A stretch of DNA of 64,000 nt from Lysinibacillus pinottii (GTDB lineage Bacteria; Bacillota; Bacilli; Bacillales_A; Planococcaceae). The DNA is taken from assembly GCF_024753545.1 (NCBI RefSeq), contig NZ_JANTOO010000020.1, positions 558,001-622,000 on the forward strand. Reading direction: 5' to 3'. The position numbers were made by a program, and so were the translations under genes. Shown one piece after another: positions 9,004-16,161 of the stretch. The notes beneath the pieces are model-generated. The model did not search any database and was not told the DNA's origin. It worked only from the letters and a program-made list of their open reading frames with translations. Numbering within the stretch: position 1 is the first letter of the stretch; every line of letters starts with the position of its first letter.

Positions 9004-9432
9004 TTGTATAACGTTAAGATTGTTGAAACAAAGGAAGAACATGATGATGCGTTTGCTGTACGAAAAAAAGTATTTGTTGAAGAGCAAGGCGTTCCACTCC
9101 ACTTGGAATGTGATGCTGAAGATGCAGCTGCAACGCATTTTATTATGTATGATGATGATGAGCCTGTAGGAGCAGCTCGTTTACGTAGTATTGAAAAGAA
9201 TACAGCAAAAATTGAACGGGTTTGTATTTTACAATCTCAACGCGGTAAAAAACTAGGGGCTTTAATAATGAGAGAAATGGAGAAATATGCCATTTCCATC
9301 TCTAAAGAAACATTGAAGCTTCACGCGCAAAGCCATGCGATTCCCTTTTATGAAAAGCTTGGCTATGCGGTAACTTCTCCAGAATTTTTGGATGCTGGTA
9401 TCCCACATCGAGCAATGGAGAAAAAAATTTAA
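9004..9432 (+). CDS. yjcF: GNAT-family N-acetyltransferase (YjcF)
   Basis: This is a small acetyl-CoA-dependent transferase of the GNAT fold. Seen are the N-terminal VRKKVFVEEQGVP typical of YjcF/ElaA-type members, a beta strand with GAARLR, the acetyl-CoA loop QSQRGKKLGALIM and the C-terminal HAQSHAIPFYEKLGY. The acceptor substrate is unknown. The start must be the TTG at 9004: the codon before it is a stop, and the protein begins at the right place for the family. The ribosome binding site (GGAG at 8989-8992) lies inside the end of yjcG, so translation is probably coupled. Confidence 0.85.
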   Translation: MYNVKIVETKEEHDDAFAVRKKVFVEEQGVPLHLECDAEDAAATHFIMYDDDEPVGAARLRSIEKNTAKIERVCILQSQRGKKLGALIMREMEKYAISISKETLKLHAQSHAIPFYEKLGYAVTSPEFLDAGIPHRAMEKKI

Positions 9433-9434
9433 TG

Positions 9435-9475
9435 AAAGGGTGTTACGATATTGTTCAATGTCGTAACACCCTTTT
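9435..9475 (+). terminator. Terminator of the yjcH-yjcG-yjcF unit
   Basis: A strong stem pairs AAAGGGTGTTACGA with TCGTAACACCCTTT and is followed by a run of T. It lies three bases after the yjcF stop. Confidence 0.9.
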
Positions 9476-9551
9476 TTAAACTAAAATTCGCTTGCCACCA
9501 TTTATCTACTCTATCGTAACAAGCTGCTTTGCCAAGTAGATATGCCATGCG

Positions 9552-9800
9552 CTACTTCATCATTCTAGTGATTTTATCGAAATCTAGTGATGCTCCATCT
9601 TGAATAATAGATTGTACTAATTTATCCTCTAACTCTTGTGTAATCGTTCTGTTAGATATTTTAGCAACACGTCGTACGATTTTTCTTACTTGTTTTTCAC
9701 TTGTAAAATCCGCATGTTGAATGGCATTGGCTAATGCGAAGATTTCATCCATCGAAACACCTGTTTTTTGCTCAATTGAATTAAATAACGAGCGATGCAT
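9552..9800 (-). CDS. spoVIF: Stage VI sporulation protein F
   Basis: An 82-residue protein matching SpoVIF (YjcC) of Bacillus subtilis, which is needed late in spore coat assembly and acts on GerE-controlled genes. The family features seen are the N-terminal IEQKTGVSMDEIFALANAIQ, a central KQVRKIVRRVAKISN and the C-terminal FDKITRMMK. I use the ATG at 9800, six bases after GGAGGG; the frame is open upstream but without a ribosome binding site. It is downstream of yjcZ on the same strand, matching a sporulation block. No membrane segment is seen. Confidence 0.87.
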   Translation of the reverse strand: MHRSLFNSIEQKTGVSMDEIFALANAIQHADFTSEKQVRKIVRRVAKISNRTITQELEDKLVQSIIQDGASLDFDKITRMMK

Positions 9801-9868
9801 GTTTTCCCTCCTATCATTAAAACTCAAATTGACCTTGCGACTTGCCCGAAGCATTCACAAATGGTGGA

Positions 9869-9916
9869 GGCCTTAACTTTATTTAGGTGTGAACCCTCTA
9901 AATAAGAGTTAAAGCC
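9869..9916. repeat. Imperfect inverted repeat between yjcZ and spoVIF
   Basis: Arms of 18-19 bases (GGCCTTAACTTTATTTAG against CTAAATAAGAGTTAAAGCC) form a long stem with one bulge. On the yjcZ strand no T-run follows, so it may be a weak terminator, a processing site or an mRNA stabiliser. Confidence 0.6.
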
Positions 9917-9936
9917 TTTACAATATGTTCATCAAA

Positions 9937-10119
9937 TTAGATGTAAGTAGCGCCAACAATAATTAAAAGAATAAATAGAACAACGATTAGAACAAATGTT
10001 GAACCATAGCCAGAGTTGTTGCCTCCACAATAACTATAGTTATTGCCTCCGCAATAGCTATTGTTCCACCCACCAACATTATTTCCATACGGTTGTGAGG
10101 ACCAGCCTTGATATCCCAT
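9937..10119 (-). CDS. YjcZ-family small sporulation membrane protein
   Basis: A 60-residue protein with a Gly/Asn/Tyr-rich front and one C-terminal membrane segment (FVLIVVLFILLIIVGATYI), the layout of the YjcZ family of small sporulation proteins found in the spore membrane or coat. The front contains two near-copies of a short unit, YCGGNN, so it is partly repetitive and has two Cys. ATG at 10119 follows GGGAGGGG. That ribosome binding site lies in the arm of a large hairpin, and a sigma-K-like -10 element lies in the hairpin loop (see the entries at 10126-10178 and 10145-10153). Molecular function is unknown. Confidence 0.85.
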   Translation of the reverse strand: MGYQGWSSQPYGNNVGGWNNSYCGGNNYSYCGGNNSGYGSTFVLIVVLFILLIIVGATYI

Positions 10120-10125
10120 AAAAGC

Positions 10126-10178
10126 ACCCCTCCCTTCTACAACCTATAATATGTTTTGGTTGTAGAAATGGGAGGGGT
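10126..10178 (-). terminator. Hairpin after spoVAEb that contains the yjcZ ribosome binding site
   Basis: Arms at 10126-10144 and 10158-10178 pair with a two-base bulge; each has the GC-rich core CCCCTCCC or its complement. Read on the minus strand the 3' arm holds GGGAGGGG of yjcZ and is followed by GCTTTT, so it may terminate spoVA transcription or block yjcZ translation in readthrough RNA. Confidence 0.75.
10145..10153 (-). promoter_or_regulatory. Sigma-K-like -10 element of yjcZ
   Basis: The minus strand reads CATATTATA, a full match to the sigma-K -10 pattern CATANNNTA. The -35 region is not convincing. RNA starting about eight bases downstream would begin inside the hairpin's 3' arm, just before the ribosome binding site. 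Confidence 0.45.
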
Positions 10179-10184
10179 ATTCGT

Positions 10185-10550
10185 CTAGTCGATATTTCCT
10201 TTAGGCTTAAAAATTAATGCACCGATAAAGGCAAAAACAATAGCAGCACTGATACCTGAGCTTGTTACTTTAAACATTCCTGTTAAGACGCCAACCAGTC
10301 CATGCTTTTCTGCCTCAGCCATTGCTCCGTGTGTTAGTGAATTACCAAAAGAGGTAATGGGTACGGTAGCTCCTGCGCCAGCAAAATTAATTAATGGCTC
10401 ATATAACCCCATGCCATCCAATATAGCACCGAGGACAACGAGTGTACTTAATGTATGAGCCGGTGTTAAATTACCGACATCCATTAATAATTGGCCGATG
10501 ACGCAAATAATGCCTCCAACAATAAATGCAAATACAAATGTCATTACCAT
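10185..10550 (-). CDS. spoVAE: Stage V sporulation protein AE (SpoVAEb type)
   Basis: SpoVAE is an inner-membrane part of the SpoVA channel that moves dipicolinic acid into the forespore and out at germination. The 121-residue sequence has the family's membrane segments (VMTFVFAFIVGGIICVIGQLL; a second around HTLSTLVVLGAILDGMGLY; a C-terminal one) and the motif FAGAGATVPITSFGNSLTHGAM, shared with SpoVAC. Two ATG codons lie at 10550 and 10544; the ribosome binding site is weak (TGAGG in the end of spoVAD), fitting coupled translation. It is the last gene of the operon lipoprotein-spoVAC-spoVAD-spoVAEb. Confidence 0.92.
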   Translation of the reverse strand: MVMTFVFAFIVGGIICVIGQLLMDVGNLTPAHTLSTLVVLGAILDGMGLYEPLINFAGAGATVPITSFGNSLTHGAMAEAEKHGLVGVLTGMFKVTSSGISAAIVFAFIGALIFKPKGNID

Positions 10551-10560
10551 AATTTAGGCC

Positions 10561-11556
10561 TCATTTCATTGTAATTTCGATCGCATGCGCCGTACATGGA
10601 ATCGTCTCACCCTGTTGAAACGATAGTGGAGACAATAATGCCCCAGTTGCTACTAGTAATACACGCTTATAGCTACCCGCTCGCATCTGTTGGAGAACGT
10701 AACTAAAAAAAACAGCTGCTGAACAGCCTGCACCACTTGCCCCTGATTGAAAGGATTCATCTTGTCCATAAAACTCAGCGCCTGCATCACGCAGCAGGGT
10801 TAGCTCCTCATTTTTCACACCATTTTCAACTAGCATACCCTTCAAAAGCTTTAAGCCCAGCTGACCTAAATCGCCCGTTAAAATTAAATCGTAATGATAA
10901 ATTTTTTGATTGCGTTGTTGTAAATGAGATTGAATCGTTTGAAAGGCAGCTGGTGCCATTGCAGCACCCATATGGAAAGGATCATCCATACCGTAATCAA
11001 CAGACTTTCCAATTGTGGCGGCTTCGATAGAGGGATAATCTTCACGGTGTTTACCGATTAGCGCATAGCCAGCTGCTGTTACAGTCCATTGAGCAGTTTG
11101 TGGCTTTTGTGCACCGTAATTGATAGGATAACGAAATTGACGTTCTATCGCATTATGCTGACTTGATGCACCCGCTAATGAAAAATTAGCAGCACCTAAC
11201 TCTGTTAACAGACAGGCAATAATGACAGAAGAAATGGAGGTGGCACATGCAGAAAACAATCCAATAAACGGGATTTCCAAATCTCTTGCAGCAAAATTGG
11301 TCGGTGTCATTTGATTGACCAAATCCCCACCCATTAAATAATCAATATCTCCACTTTGTACCTTCATTTTCTTCATAGCCGCATCACAGGCTTCTTCAAT
11401 CATTTTACGATGCCCCTGTTCATTGGTTTTCATTTGCCAACGCTCATCATCATAAACAGCATCAAAATACTGACTAAAAATACTCCGGTTCTCTAAAGGT
11501 CCTGCTACAACACCCCCTGCTAATAGGGATGGTTTCGATTGAAAAATGATTACCAT
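10561..11556 (-). CDS. spoVAD: Stage V sporulation protein AD
   Basis: SpoVAD is the soluble subunit of the SpoVA complex that binds dipicolinic acid; it has a thiolase fold without thiolase activity. Seen are the N-terminal KPSLLAGGVVAGPLE, FSACATSISSVIIACLL in the nucleophile region, SSQHNAIERQFRYPINYGAQKP, and FYGQDESFQSGASGAGCSA. Length 331 is normal. ATG at 11556 follows AGGAGTGG and overlaps the end of spoVAC by seven bases, so translation is coupled. Expression in the forespore under sigma-G is expected from the family and supported by a candidate promoter at 12432-12461. Confidence 0.95.
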   Translation of the reverse strand: MVIIFQSKPSLLAGGVVAGPLENRSIFSQYFDAVYDDERWQMKTNEQGHRKMIEEACDAAMKKMKVQSGDIDYLMGGDLVNQMTPTNFAARDLEIPFIGLFSACATSISSVIIACLLTELGAANFSLAGASSQHNAIERQFRYPINYGAQKPQTAQWTVTAAGYALIGKHREDYPSIEAATIGKSVDYGMDDPFHMGAAMAPAAFQTIQSHLQQRNQKIYHYDLILTGDLGQLGLKLLKGMLVENGVKNEELTLLRDAGAEFYGQDESFQSGASGAGCSAAVFFSYVLQQMRAGSYKRVLLVATGALLSPLSFQQGETIPCTAHAIEITMK

Positions 11557-12005
11557 GAAACCACTCCTATCACCACGAAGATATATTTAATAAGTGCTAC
11601 GAAAAATGCTGCGACTACCCCAAATAAAACCACTGATCCTGCTAGTTTAAATAAATTACCGCCAACTCCTAATACTAAGCCTTCTGATCTATGCTCAATA
11701 GCTGCGGAAATTACAGCATTACCAAATCCGGTTACTGGTACTGATGAGCCTGCCCCAGCAAATTGGCCAATTCTTTTATATAGACCAAGCCCTGTGAGCA
11801 ACATGGCAAAGAATACCATTGTTGCTACGGTTGGATTACCAGCTGTGGCTTCTGTAAAATTGAAGAAAATAATATAAAAAAGGGACACAGCTTGGCCAAT
11901 TGTACAAATAAGACCACCGACAAAAAACGCCTTTGCTACATTCTTTATATATGGAGGCTTTGGTGTTACATTTTGCTCCAATTGCTGATATTGCTCTTTT
12001 TCCAT
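11550..12005 (-). CDS. spoVAC: Stage V sporulation protein AC
   Basis: SpoVAC is the membrane subunit thought to act as a mechanosensitive channel for dipicolinic acid release at germination. The sequence shows a soluble N-terminus, several membrane segments and the signature FAGAGSSVPVTGFGNAVISAAIEH, which it shares with SpoVAE. Length 151 is normal. ATG at 12005 directly abuts the TAA of the upstream lipoprotein gene, and its ribosome binding site (AAAGGAG) lies inside that gene. Confidence 0.94.
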   Translation of the reverse strand: MEKEQYQQLEQNVTPKPPYIKNVAKAFFVGGLICTIGQAVSLFYIIFFNFTEATAGNPTVATMVFFAMLLTGLGLYKRIGQFAGAGSSVPVTGFGNAVISAAIEHRSEGLVLGVGGNLFKLAGSVVLFGVVAAFFVALIKYIFVVIGVVSW

Positions 12006-12410
12006 TTATGTCTTCTCCTTTGCAAGCTCTTTAAGTTCTTTAATTTTATCGCTCAATTTATTATCTTCAATCTTATCCTTTTTTATTTTATTGGCTTCAT
12101 AAAAAATTTTATAATCAGCTGAGACAAACACATCTTTATTTGGATATTTCTCATCAAATTTTTTTTGCAACTTTTTCTCTAACTTAGTCTTTTTCCACTT
12201 TTCCCATGGTTTAATTTGTACTGCAACAAGCATACTATCGTCATAATGGATAACGGTTGAACGTTCCACATAGTCCTCTTCTTTTATAAGGGCTTCGACT
12301 TCACTTCCATTCTGAGATGGACCGTAGACGATAAATTTTTCTTTTTCAGCACAACCATTTAACAGCAATAAAACGACTAAGAGAGGTAACGTCATTCCAA
12401 GTAGCCTCAA
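12006..12410 (-). CDS. Sporulation lipoprotein, YhcN/YlaJ family
   Basis: A lipoprotein signal (LLVVLLLLNGC, Cys20) is followed by about 110 hydrophilic residues with many Lys and Glu. The core (SEVEALIKEEDYVERSTVIHYDDSMLVAVQIKPW) resembles the YhcN/YlaJ family of spore lipoproteins, which are thought to sit on the spore inner membrane. I use the TTG at 12410, since AGGAGGG lies about seven bases before it; an internal ATG five codons later has no site of its own. It is the first gene of the spoVA-type operon with zero spacing to spoVAC. The same order (YhcN/YlaJ, spoVAC, spoVAD, spoVAEb) is described in spoVA-2mob operons. Confidence 0.8.
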   Translation of the reverse strand: MRLLGMTLPLLVVLLLLNGCAEKEKFIVYGPSQNGSEVEALIKEEDYVERSTVIHYDDSMLVAVQIKPWEKWKKTKLEKKLQKKFDEKYPNKDVFVSADYKIFYEANKIKKDKIEDNKLSDKIKELKELAKEKT

Positions 12411-12431
12411 GTTTTACCCTCCTTTTCTTTA

Positions 12432-12461
12432 AAGTTTCTCCACACATAAAAAAACTATTCA
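12432..12461 (-). promoter_or_regulatory. Candidate sigma-G promoter of the spoVA-type operon
   Basis: The minus strand has TGAATA (12456-12461), identical to the sigma-G -35 consensus, a 17-base spacer and GAAACTT (12432-12438), a partial match to CATACTA. Position and gene content fit forespore expression. Confidence 0.4.
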
Positions 12462-12496
12462 TATATACAATAGCCCGAGTCCAAATTTGAAAAGTA

Positions 12497-12505
12497 CATA
12501 TTGTA
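12497..12505 (+). promoter_or_regulatory. Sigma-K-like -10 element of the cotZ-like gene
   Basis: CATATTGTA matches the sigma-K -10 pattern CATANNNTA and lies about 30 bases before the coat gene start. The -35 region (GTCC about 14 bases upstream) is only a partial match. Confidence 0.45.
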
Positions 12506-12535
12506 GAAGTAGTAACGAGGAAAGGAGGTGACAAT

Positions 12536-13060
12536 ATGGGTTGTGGTAAGCCAACAAATCCTATTGGACCAATCCATTCAGCAGGCTGCGTTTGTGACGT
12601 AGTTCGCGCTATTTTAGATATTCAAAATCAAGCGGTGCGAGATGAGTGTTCTCCATGTACAGCTAACTGTTTCTTAGAACCACTAGGCGGGATTGTTAGT
12701 CCTGCACGCTCTCAAGCAGATACACGTGTATTTATGTTAATTACAAAAGACGGTACTCCTTTCAAAGCATTCTTTAATTCCCCAACTGCAGATCCTTGTA
12801 TTTGTACATCCGTATTCTTCCGCGTTGAAGATATGTTTGATGAGTGTTGTGCGACTTTACGTGTTTTAGAGCCTCTATGTACATTCGATTCTAGCGAAAG
12901 TACAGTAGATTTATTAAGTCGTGACGGCTGTTGCGTAAATATGAAAAAAATCTGTAAAGTGGATGATTGGAACTCAACAGATAGCTGTATTACTGTAGAC
13001 TTATCTTGCTTCTGTGCTGTACAATGTATCGCTGATGTTGACTTAGGGATTTGTGACTAA
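12536..13060 (+). CDS. cotZ: Cysteine-rich spore coat protein, CotY/CotZ/ExsY family
   Basis: Proteins of this family build the crust or exosporium base layer of the spore by disulphide-linked sheet assembly. The 174-residue sequence has 19 Cys, many in pairs or CxC spacing (AGCVCDVV, DPCICTS, DECCATL, DGCCVN, LSCFCAVQC). The N-terminal VCDVVRAILDIQNQA and the central FMLITKDGTPFKAFFNSP with FFRVEDM match CotZ/CotY. ATG follows AAAGGAGGTG, a very strong site. A sigma-K-like element is upstream. CotY and CotZ cannot be told apart here, so the symbol is a family assignment. It converges with cotO, its partner in the Bacillus subtilis cotZ neighbourhood. Confidence 0.87.
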   Translation: MGCGKPTNPIGPIHSAGCVCDVVRAILDIQNQAVRDECSPCTANCFLEPLGGIVSPARSQADTRVFMLITKDGTPFKAFFNSPTADPCICTSVFFRVEDMFDECCATLRVLEPLCTFDSSESTVDLLSRDGCCVNMKKICKVDDWNSTDSCITVDLSCFCAVQCIADVDLGICD

Positions 13061-13087
13061 TTTCTTTCACCTTTGACACACACACAT

Positions 13088-13126
13088 AAAAAAAGTGTAC
13101 AGCATCCTCTGCTGTACACTTTTTTT
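13088..13126. terminator. Shared bidirectional terminator of cotZ-like gene and cotO
   Basis: A 17-base perfect stem (AAAAAAAGTGTACAGCA and complement, loop TCCTC) has T-runs on both strands. It overlaps the last bases of cotO. Confidence 0.9.
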
Positions 13127-13523
13127 ATAATGTTGGTAATTGTCTGCCACGCCATAGTACTTGTTTTATATCTTCAAAATAAATGATTTCCTGTGTTTTT
13201 AATTCGAGTGAGGTAAGCATTAAAGAATCATTTTGTACATCTGAAGCAGAGCCCGTTAATTTTCTACCATCTTTTAAACAAACTAAAAGTGGCTGATAGG
13301 CGCGCTGACGAAATGGTTTCTCTAAAAATTGAAGTTGTTTTAGTAAATACGGATCTACCTGCACATCCTTTACAACGTCTTCCTCTTCAACTGTTTCCTC
13401 TACATAAGTATGGTCCTTTACGTATACAGATGTACTTTCATCCAAATCAAGTTCATGCAACACCTTAGAAATATTTAAAAAATATGATGGTGATTTTATA
13501 AACAAGCGTGGTTCTTGATCCAC
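13125..13523 (-). CDS. cotO: Spore coat protein CotO-like
   Basis: CotO is a morphogenetic coat protein that helps outer coat assembly in Bacillus. This copy is short (about 132 residues against about 227 in Bacillus subtilis): a front LFIKSPSYFLNISKVL, an acidic middle with EETVEEEDVV, and the recognisable C-terminal part QFLEKPFRQRAYQPLLVCLKD followed by strand-rich sequence ending in the motif EDIKQVLW. The context next to a CotZ homologue supports the call. An ATG at 13547 has no ribosome binding site; AAAGGGGA fits the GTG at 13523, which I use. The shorter acidic middle region is where the length difference appears to lie. Confidence 0.72.
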   Translation of the reverse strand: MDQEPRLFIKSPSYFLNISKVLHELDLDESTSVYVKDHTYVEETVEEEDVVKDVQVDPYLLKQLQFLEKPFRQRAYQPLLVCLKDGRKLTGSASDVQNDSLMLTSLELKTQEIIYFEDIKQVLWRGRQLPTL

Positions 13524-13576
13524 AATACTCACTTCCCCTTTTTCCATACAATATGCGAAGGAAAGTAATTTGGTTC

Positions 13577-14953
13577 TTAGCCTATTTGACTTAAGAAAAC
13601 CGTTGCTAAACCTAAATAAATTAAAATACTGGTAATATCATTTAAAGTTGTAATAAACGGGCCAGAAGCAACAGCTGGGTCTATTTTCAATCGATGCATT
13701 AACAATGGAATAAAAGAGCCTGCTAATGTCGCAACTAAAATCGAGCCACAAAGTGCGGCACCTACTAACATCCCAAGTACTAGTTCTTGCTTCCAAAAAT
13801 AAACGATACCAATGACAATTAAGCCGCAAACAATTCCTGACATTAAGCCTGTGCCCGCTTCTCGTAGTAGTAATTTGAATTTACTATGTTCTTCTACATC
13901 TCCTGTAGCAATACCACGAATGGCTACGGCCAAAGCTTGTGTTCCACTATTTCCGGATGTTCCTGAAATCAACGGAATAAAGACAGCCAATAAGGCAACC
14001 TTATCTAAAGTATCTTCAAATTGGCCCATTAAATTTGCTGTTAGCATTCCTAAAAACAGTAGTACCACTAACCATGGCAAACGTTTTCTAGCAGCTTGGA
14101 ATGGTGTGACATCAAATTTATCCATATCGGAAATACCGGCTAACTTAGAGTAATCCTCAGACGCTTCTTCATCCATAACATCAATAATATCATCGACTGT
14201 GATAATCCCAAGTAATTCACCTTTGTCATCAATAACAGGTGTCGCTAAGAAATTATAATCCTTCATAATATGTGCGACTTCCTCTTGATCATCTCCTACA
14301 TGTACCATAACGACACGTTCATTCATAATAGAACGAATAAGTGTATCCTCTTCAGCAATAATTAAATCTCTTAATGAAATAACACCTGTCAAGCGGTGCT
14401 CTTCATCTACTACGAATATATAATAAATGGTCTCTGCATCTGGTGCCTCTTTACGTAAAATTGCCATGGCTGAACGCACTGTAGAGTTTTCTGGAATAGC
14501 GACATATTCAGTTGTCATAATGGAACCAGCCGTGTATTCATCATAGCTTAATAGCTCATTAATTTCTTCAGCCGTTTCCTCATCCATCATTTCCAGATAA
14601 CTTTCACGTTGCTCCATATCCAGTTCATTTAAAACATCTGCTGCATCATCTGCATACATATGAGAAAGCATTTCCGCCCCATAAGATGGATCCATTTCAG
14701 CTAGATACGCTTTATACTCATCATCTTCAATATCGATTGCCTCAAAAATATCAGCCATTTCTGTCGGAGACAAGAACGAATAGATGATTTTCCTTATGTC
14801 AGGTTCCACCTTTTCGTAAAACGTTGCCTGATCATATGGATGAAGTTCTAAAAACTCATCACGGAATGCGTCAATATTATGTGCTTCGAGCATTTCTCGT
14901 AAATGTGCTTCGTCAAATTGCACATCATCCTTTTCATTTCTATCCTCTATCAT
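13577..14953 (-). CDS. mgtE: Magnesium transporter MgtE
   Basis: MgtE is a dimeric Mg2+ channel of the cytoplasmic membrane, gated by Mg2+ bound to its cytosolic part. The order is complete: MgtE N domain (residues about 15-135, with helical repeats such as DDAADVLNELD), two CBS domains (about 138-260, MTTEYVAIPENSTVRSAM and NFLATPVIDDKGELLGIIT), a connecting helix, then five membrane helices (about 285-455) with the pore signature PLISGTSGNSGTQALAVAIRG. Length 458 is typical. ATG at 14953 follows GGAGGGG. I looked for an M-box riboswitch in the 290-base leader and saw none. It is a single-gene unit. Confidence 0.96.
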   Translation of the reverse strand: MIEDRNEKDDVQFDEAHLREMLEAHNIDAFRDEFLELHPYDQATFYEKVEPDIRKIIYSFLSPTEMADIFEAIDIEDDEYKAYLAEMDPSYGAEMLSHMYADDAADVLNELDMEQRESYLEMMDEETAEEINELLSYDEYTAGSIMTTEYVAIPENSTVRSAMAILRKEAPDAETIYYIFVVDEEHRLTGVISLRDLIIAEEDTLIRSIMNERVVMVHVGDDQEEVAHIMKDYNFLATPVIDDKGELLGIITVDDIIDVMDEEASEDYSKLAGISDMDKFDVTPFQAARKRLPWLVVLLFLGMLTANLMGQFEDTLDKVALLAVFIPLISGTSGNSGTQALAVAIRGIATGDVEEHSKFKLLLREAGTGLMSGIVCGLIVIGIVYFWKQELVLGMLVGAALCGSILVATLAGSFIPLLMHRLKIDPAVASGPFITTLNDITSILIYLGLATVFLSQIG

Positions 14954-15198
14954 GCTTGTCCCCTCCTTCCGAACTATCCATCTTTGTTACGGACAATACC
15001 GTAAATCTACCTTCTATATAATAGAGCGTATTATTCCCTTCTGCAAACCCTTTTTTGTTTATTTTCAATAGGATTTGTATGGCTTCAATATAATGGAATT
15101 CCATTCTTAAAAATCGTGATGTTTTCTATTTGACTATACCTTATATTTGTACTTAGAAGATGAAAAACGCGTAAAGAACCCTTTATTTACTATCAAAA

Positions 15199-15239
15199 AT
15201 GATAAGGAGATGCCCGTTGTGCGAACATCTCCTTATCAT
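15199..15239 (-). terminator. Terminator of the relQ-nadK-rluA-type operon
   Basis: The minus strand has a 14-base stem (ATGATAAGGAGATG and complement) followed by ATTTTTGAT. It starts five bases after the pseudouridine synthase stop. Confidence 0.85.
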
Positions 15240-15243
15240 GATT

Positions 15244-16161
15244 TTAAGTGGAAGATTCTTTAAGCAAATTTTGCATATCTTCATTAAGCATACTTGTGAA
15301 CTGCAAATGTTCACTTGTTAAGGGATGTGTCATATTTAAGGACACACAATGTAGTGCCTGACGGTCCATATGAAGTCGACTTCCTCCATAAAGCTCATCG
15401 CCAACAAGTGGATGACCTAACGACGACATATGTACACGAATTTGATGTGTACGTCCTGTATGCAATGTAAGCCCTATATGTGTCATCGGTTCAGCCCCTA
15501 AGTAAAAACGTTGTATTACAGTTACATCTGTATGAGCATATTGCCCATCTTCACGAACCTCTCGCTCAATAATGCTCGTTTCTTTACGCCCAATTGGTGC
15601 TACGATTGATTGGCTATCCTGATGAACATGTCCGTGGACAATTGCCTCATATTTCCTTGAAATCTCACCATTACGCTGAGCCAAGCCTGTTAAATGATGA
15701 ATGTGTGCATGCTTGGCAATACAGAGTAAACCTGATGTATCTCGGTCAAGTCTCGTTATAATATGAGCAGTGGATGCTAATCCTTGCTGCTCAAAGTAGC
15801 CACAAACAAGATTGGCAATACTATTGGTTGGGTGTTCACGTGAGGGGATGGTGCTTTGGTTAGCCGGTTTATTTAACACCAAGATTGTATCATCTTCATA
15901 TACTATAGCCAAATCTCCATGTTCGCTCGTGAGCCCCTCACTCTTTTCCTCAGGAGGAAATGTCACTTCTACACAATCATCAACTTGAAGGGCATATCTT
16001 ACATTTCGTTCAATCCCATTGACCGTCAATAACCCTCCATTGAACTTTATAGCAGTTAGTGCTCGCTTAGATATACGCCATTCTTGTAGGGCTTCTCGTA
16101 ATAATTGACCCTCTTTCTTAGCCACAAAGCGCAATGTAAATCTAGTATCCGTCTTACTCAT
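15244..16161 (-). CDS. yjbO: RluA-family pseudouridine synthase (YjbO)
   Basis: This enzyme isomerises uridines in structured RNA, probably 23S rRNA or tRNA. An S4-like N-terminal region (LREALQEWRISKRALTAIKFNGGLLTVNG) precedes the catalytic domain with motif I VLNKPANQST, motif II HIITRLDRDTSGLLCIAK (catalytic Asp in RLDRDTSG) and HTGRTHQIRVHMSSLGHPLVGDELYG. I use the ATG at 16161, which gives 305 residues and overlaps the nadK stop by eight bases; the frame stays open further into nadK but without a start signal. It is third in the operon relQ-nadK-yjbO, as in Bacillus subtilis. The RNA target cannot be named from sequence. Confidence 0.92.
   Translation of the reverse strand: MSKTDTRFTLRFVAKKEGQLLREALQEWRISKRALTAIKFNGGLLTVNGIERNVRYALQVDDCVEVTFPPEEKSEGLTSEHGDLAIVYEDDTILVLNKPANQSTIPSREHPTNSIANLVCGYFEQQGLASTAHIITRLDRDTSGLLCIAKHAHIHHLTGLAQRNGEISRKYEAIVHGHVHQDSQSIVAPIGRKETSIIEREVREDGQYAHTDVTVIQRFYLGAEPMTHIGLTLHTGRTHQIRVHMSSLGHPLVGDELYGGSRLHMDRQALHCVSLNMTHPLTSEHLQFTSMLNEDMQNLLKESST

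Noticed and set aside
14954..15243. M-box magnesium riboswitch upstream of mgtE
   Set aside because: Magnesium transporter genes in Bacillus often have one, but I see none of its conserved words or stems on the minus strand in this 290-base leader.
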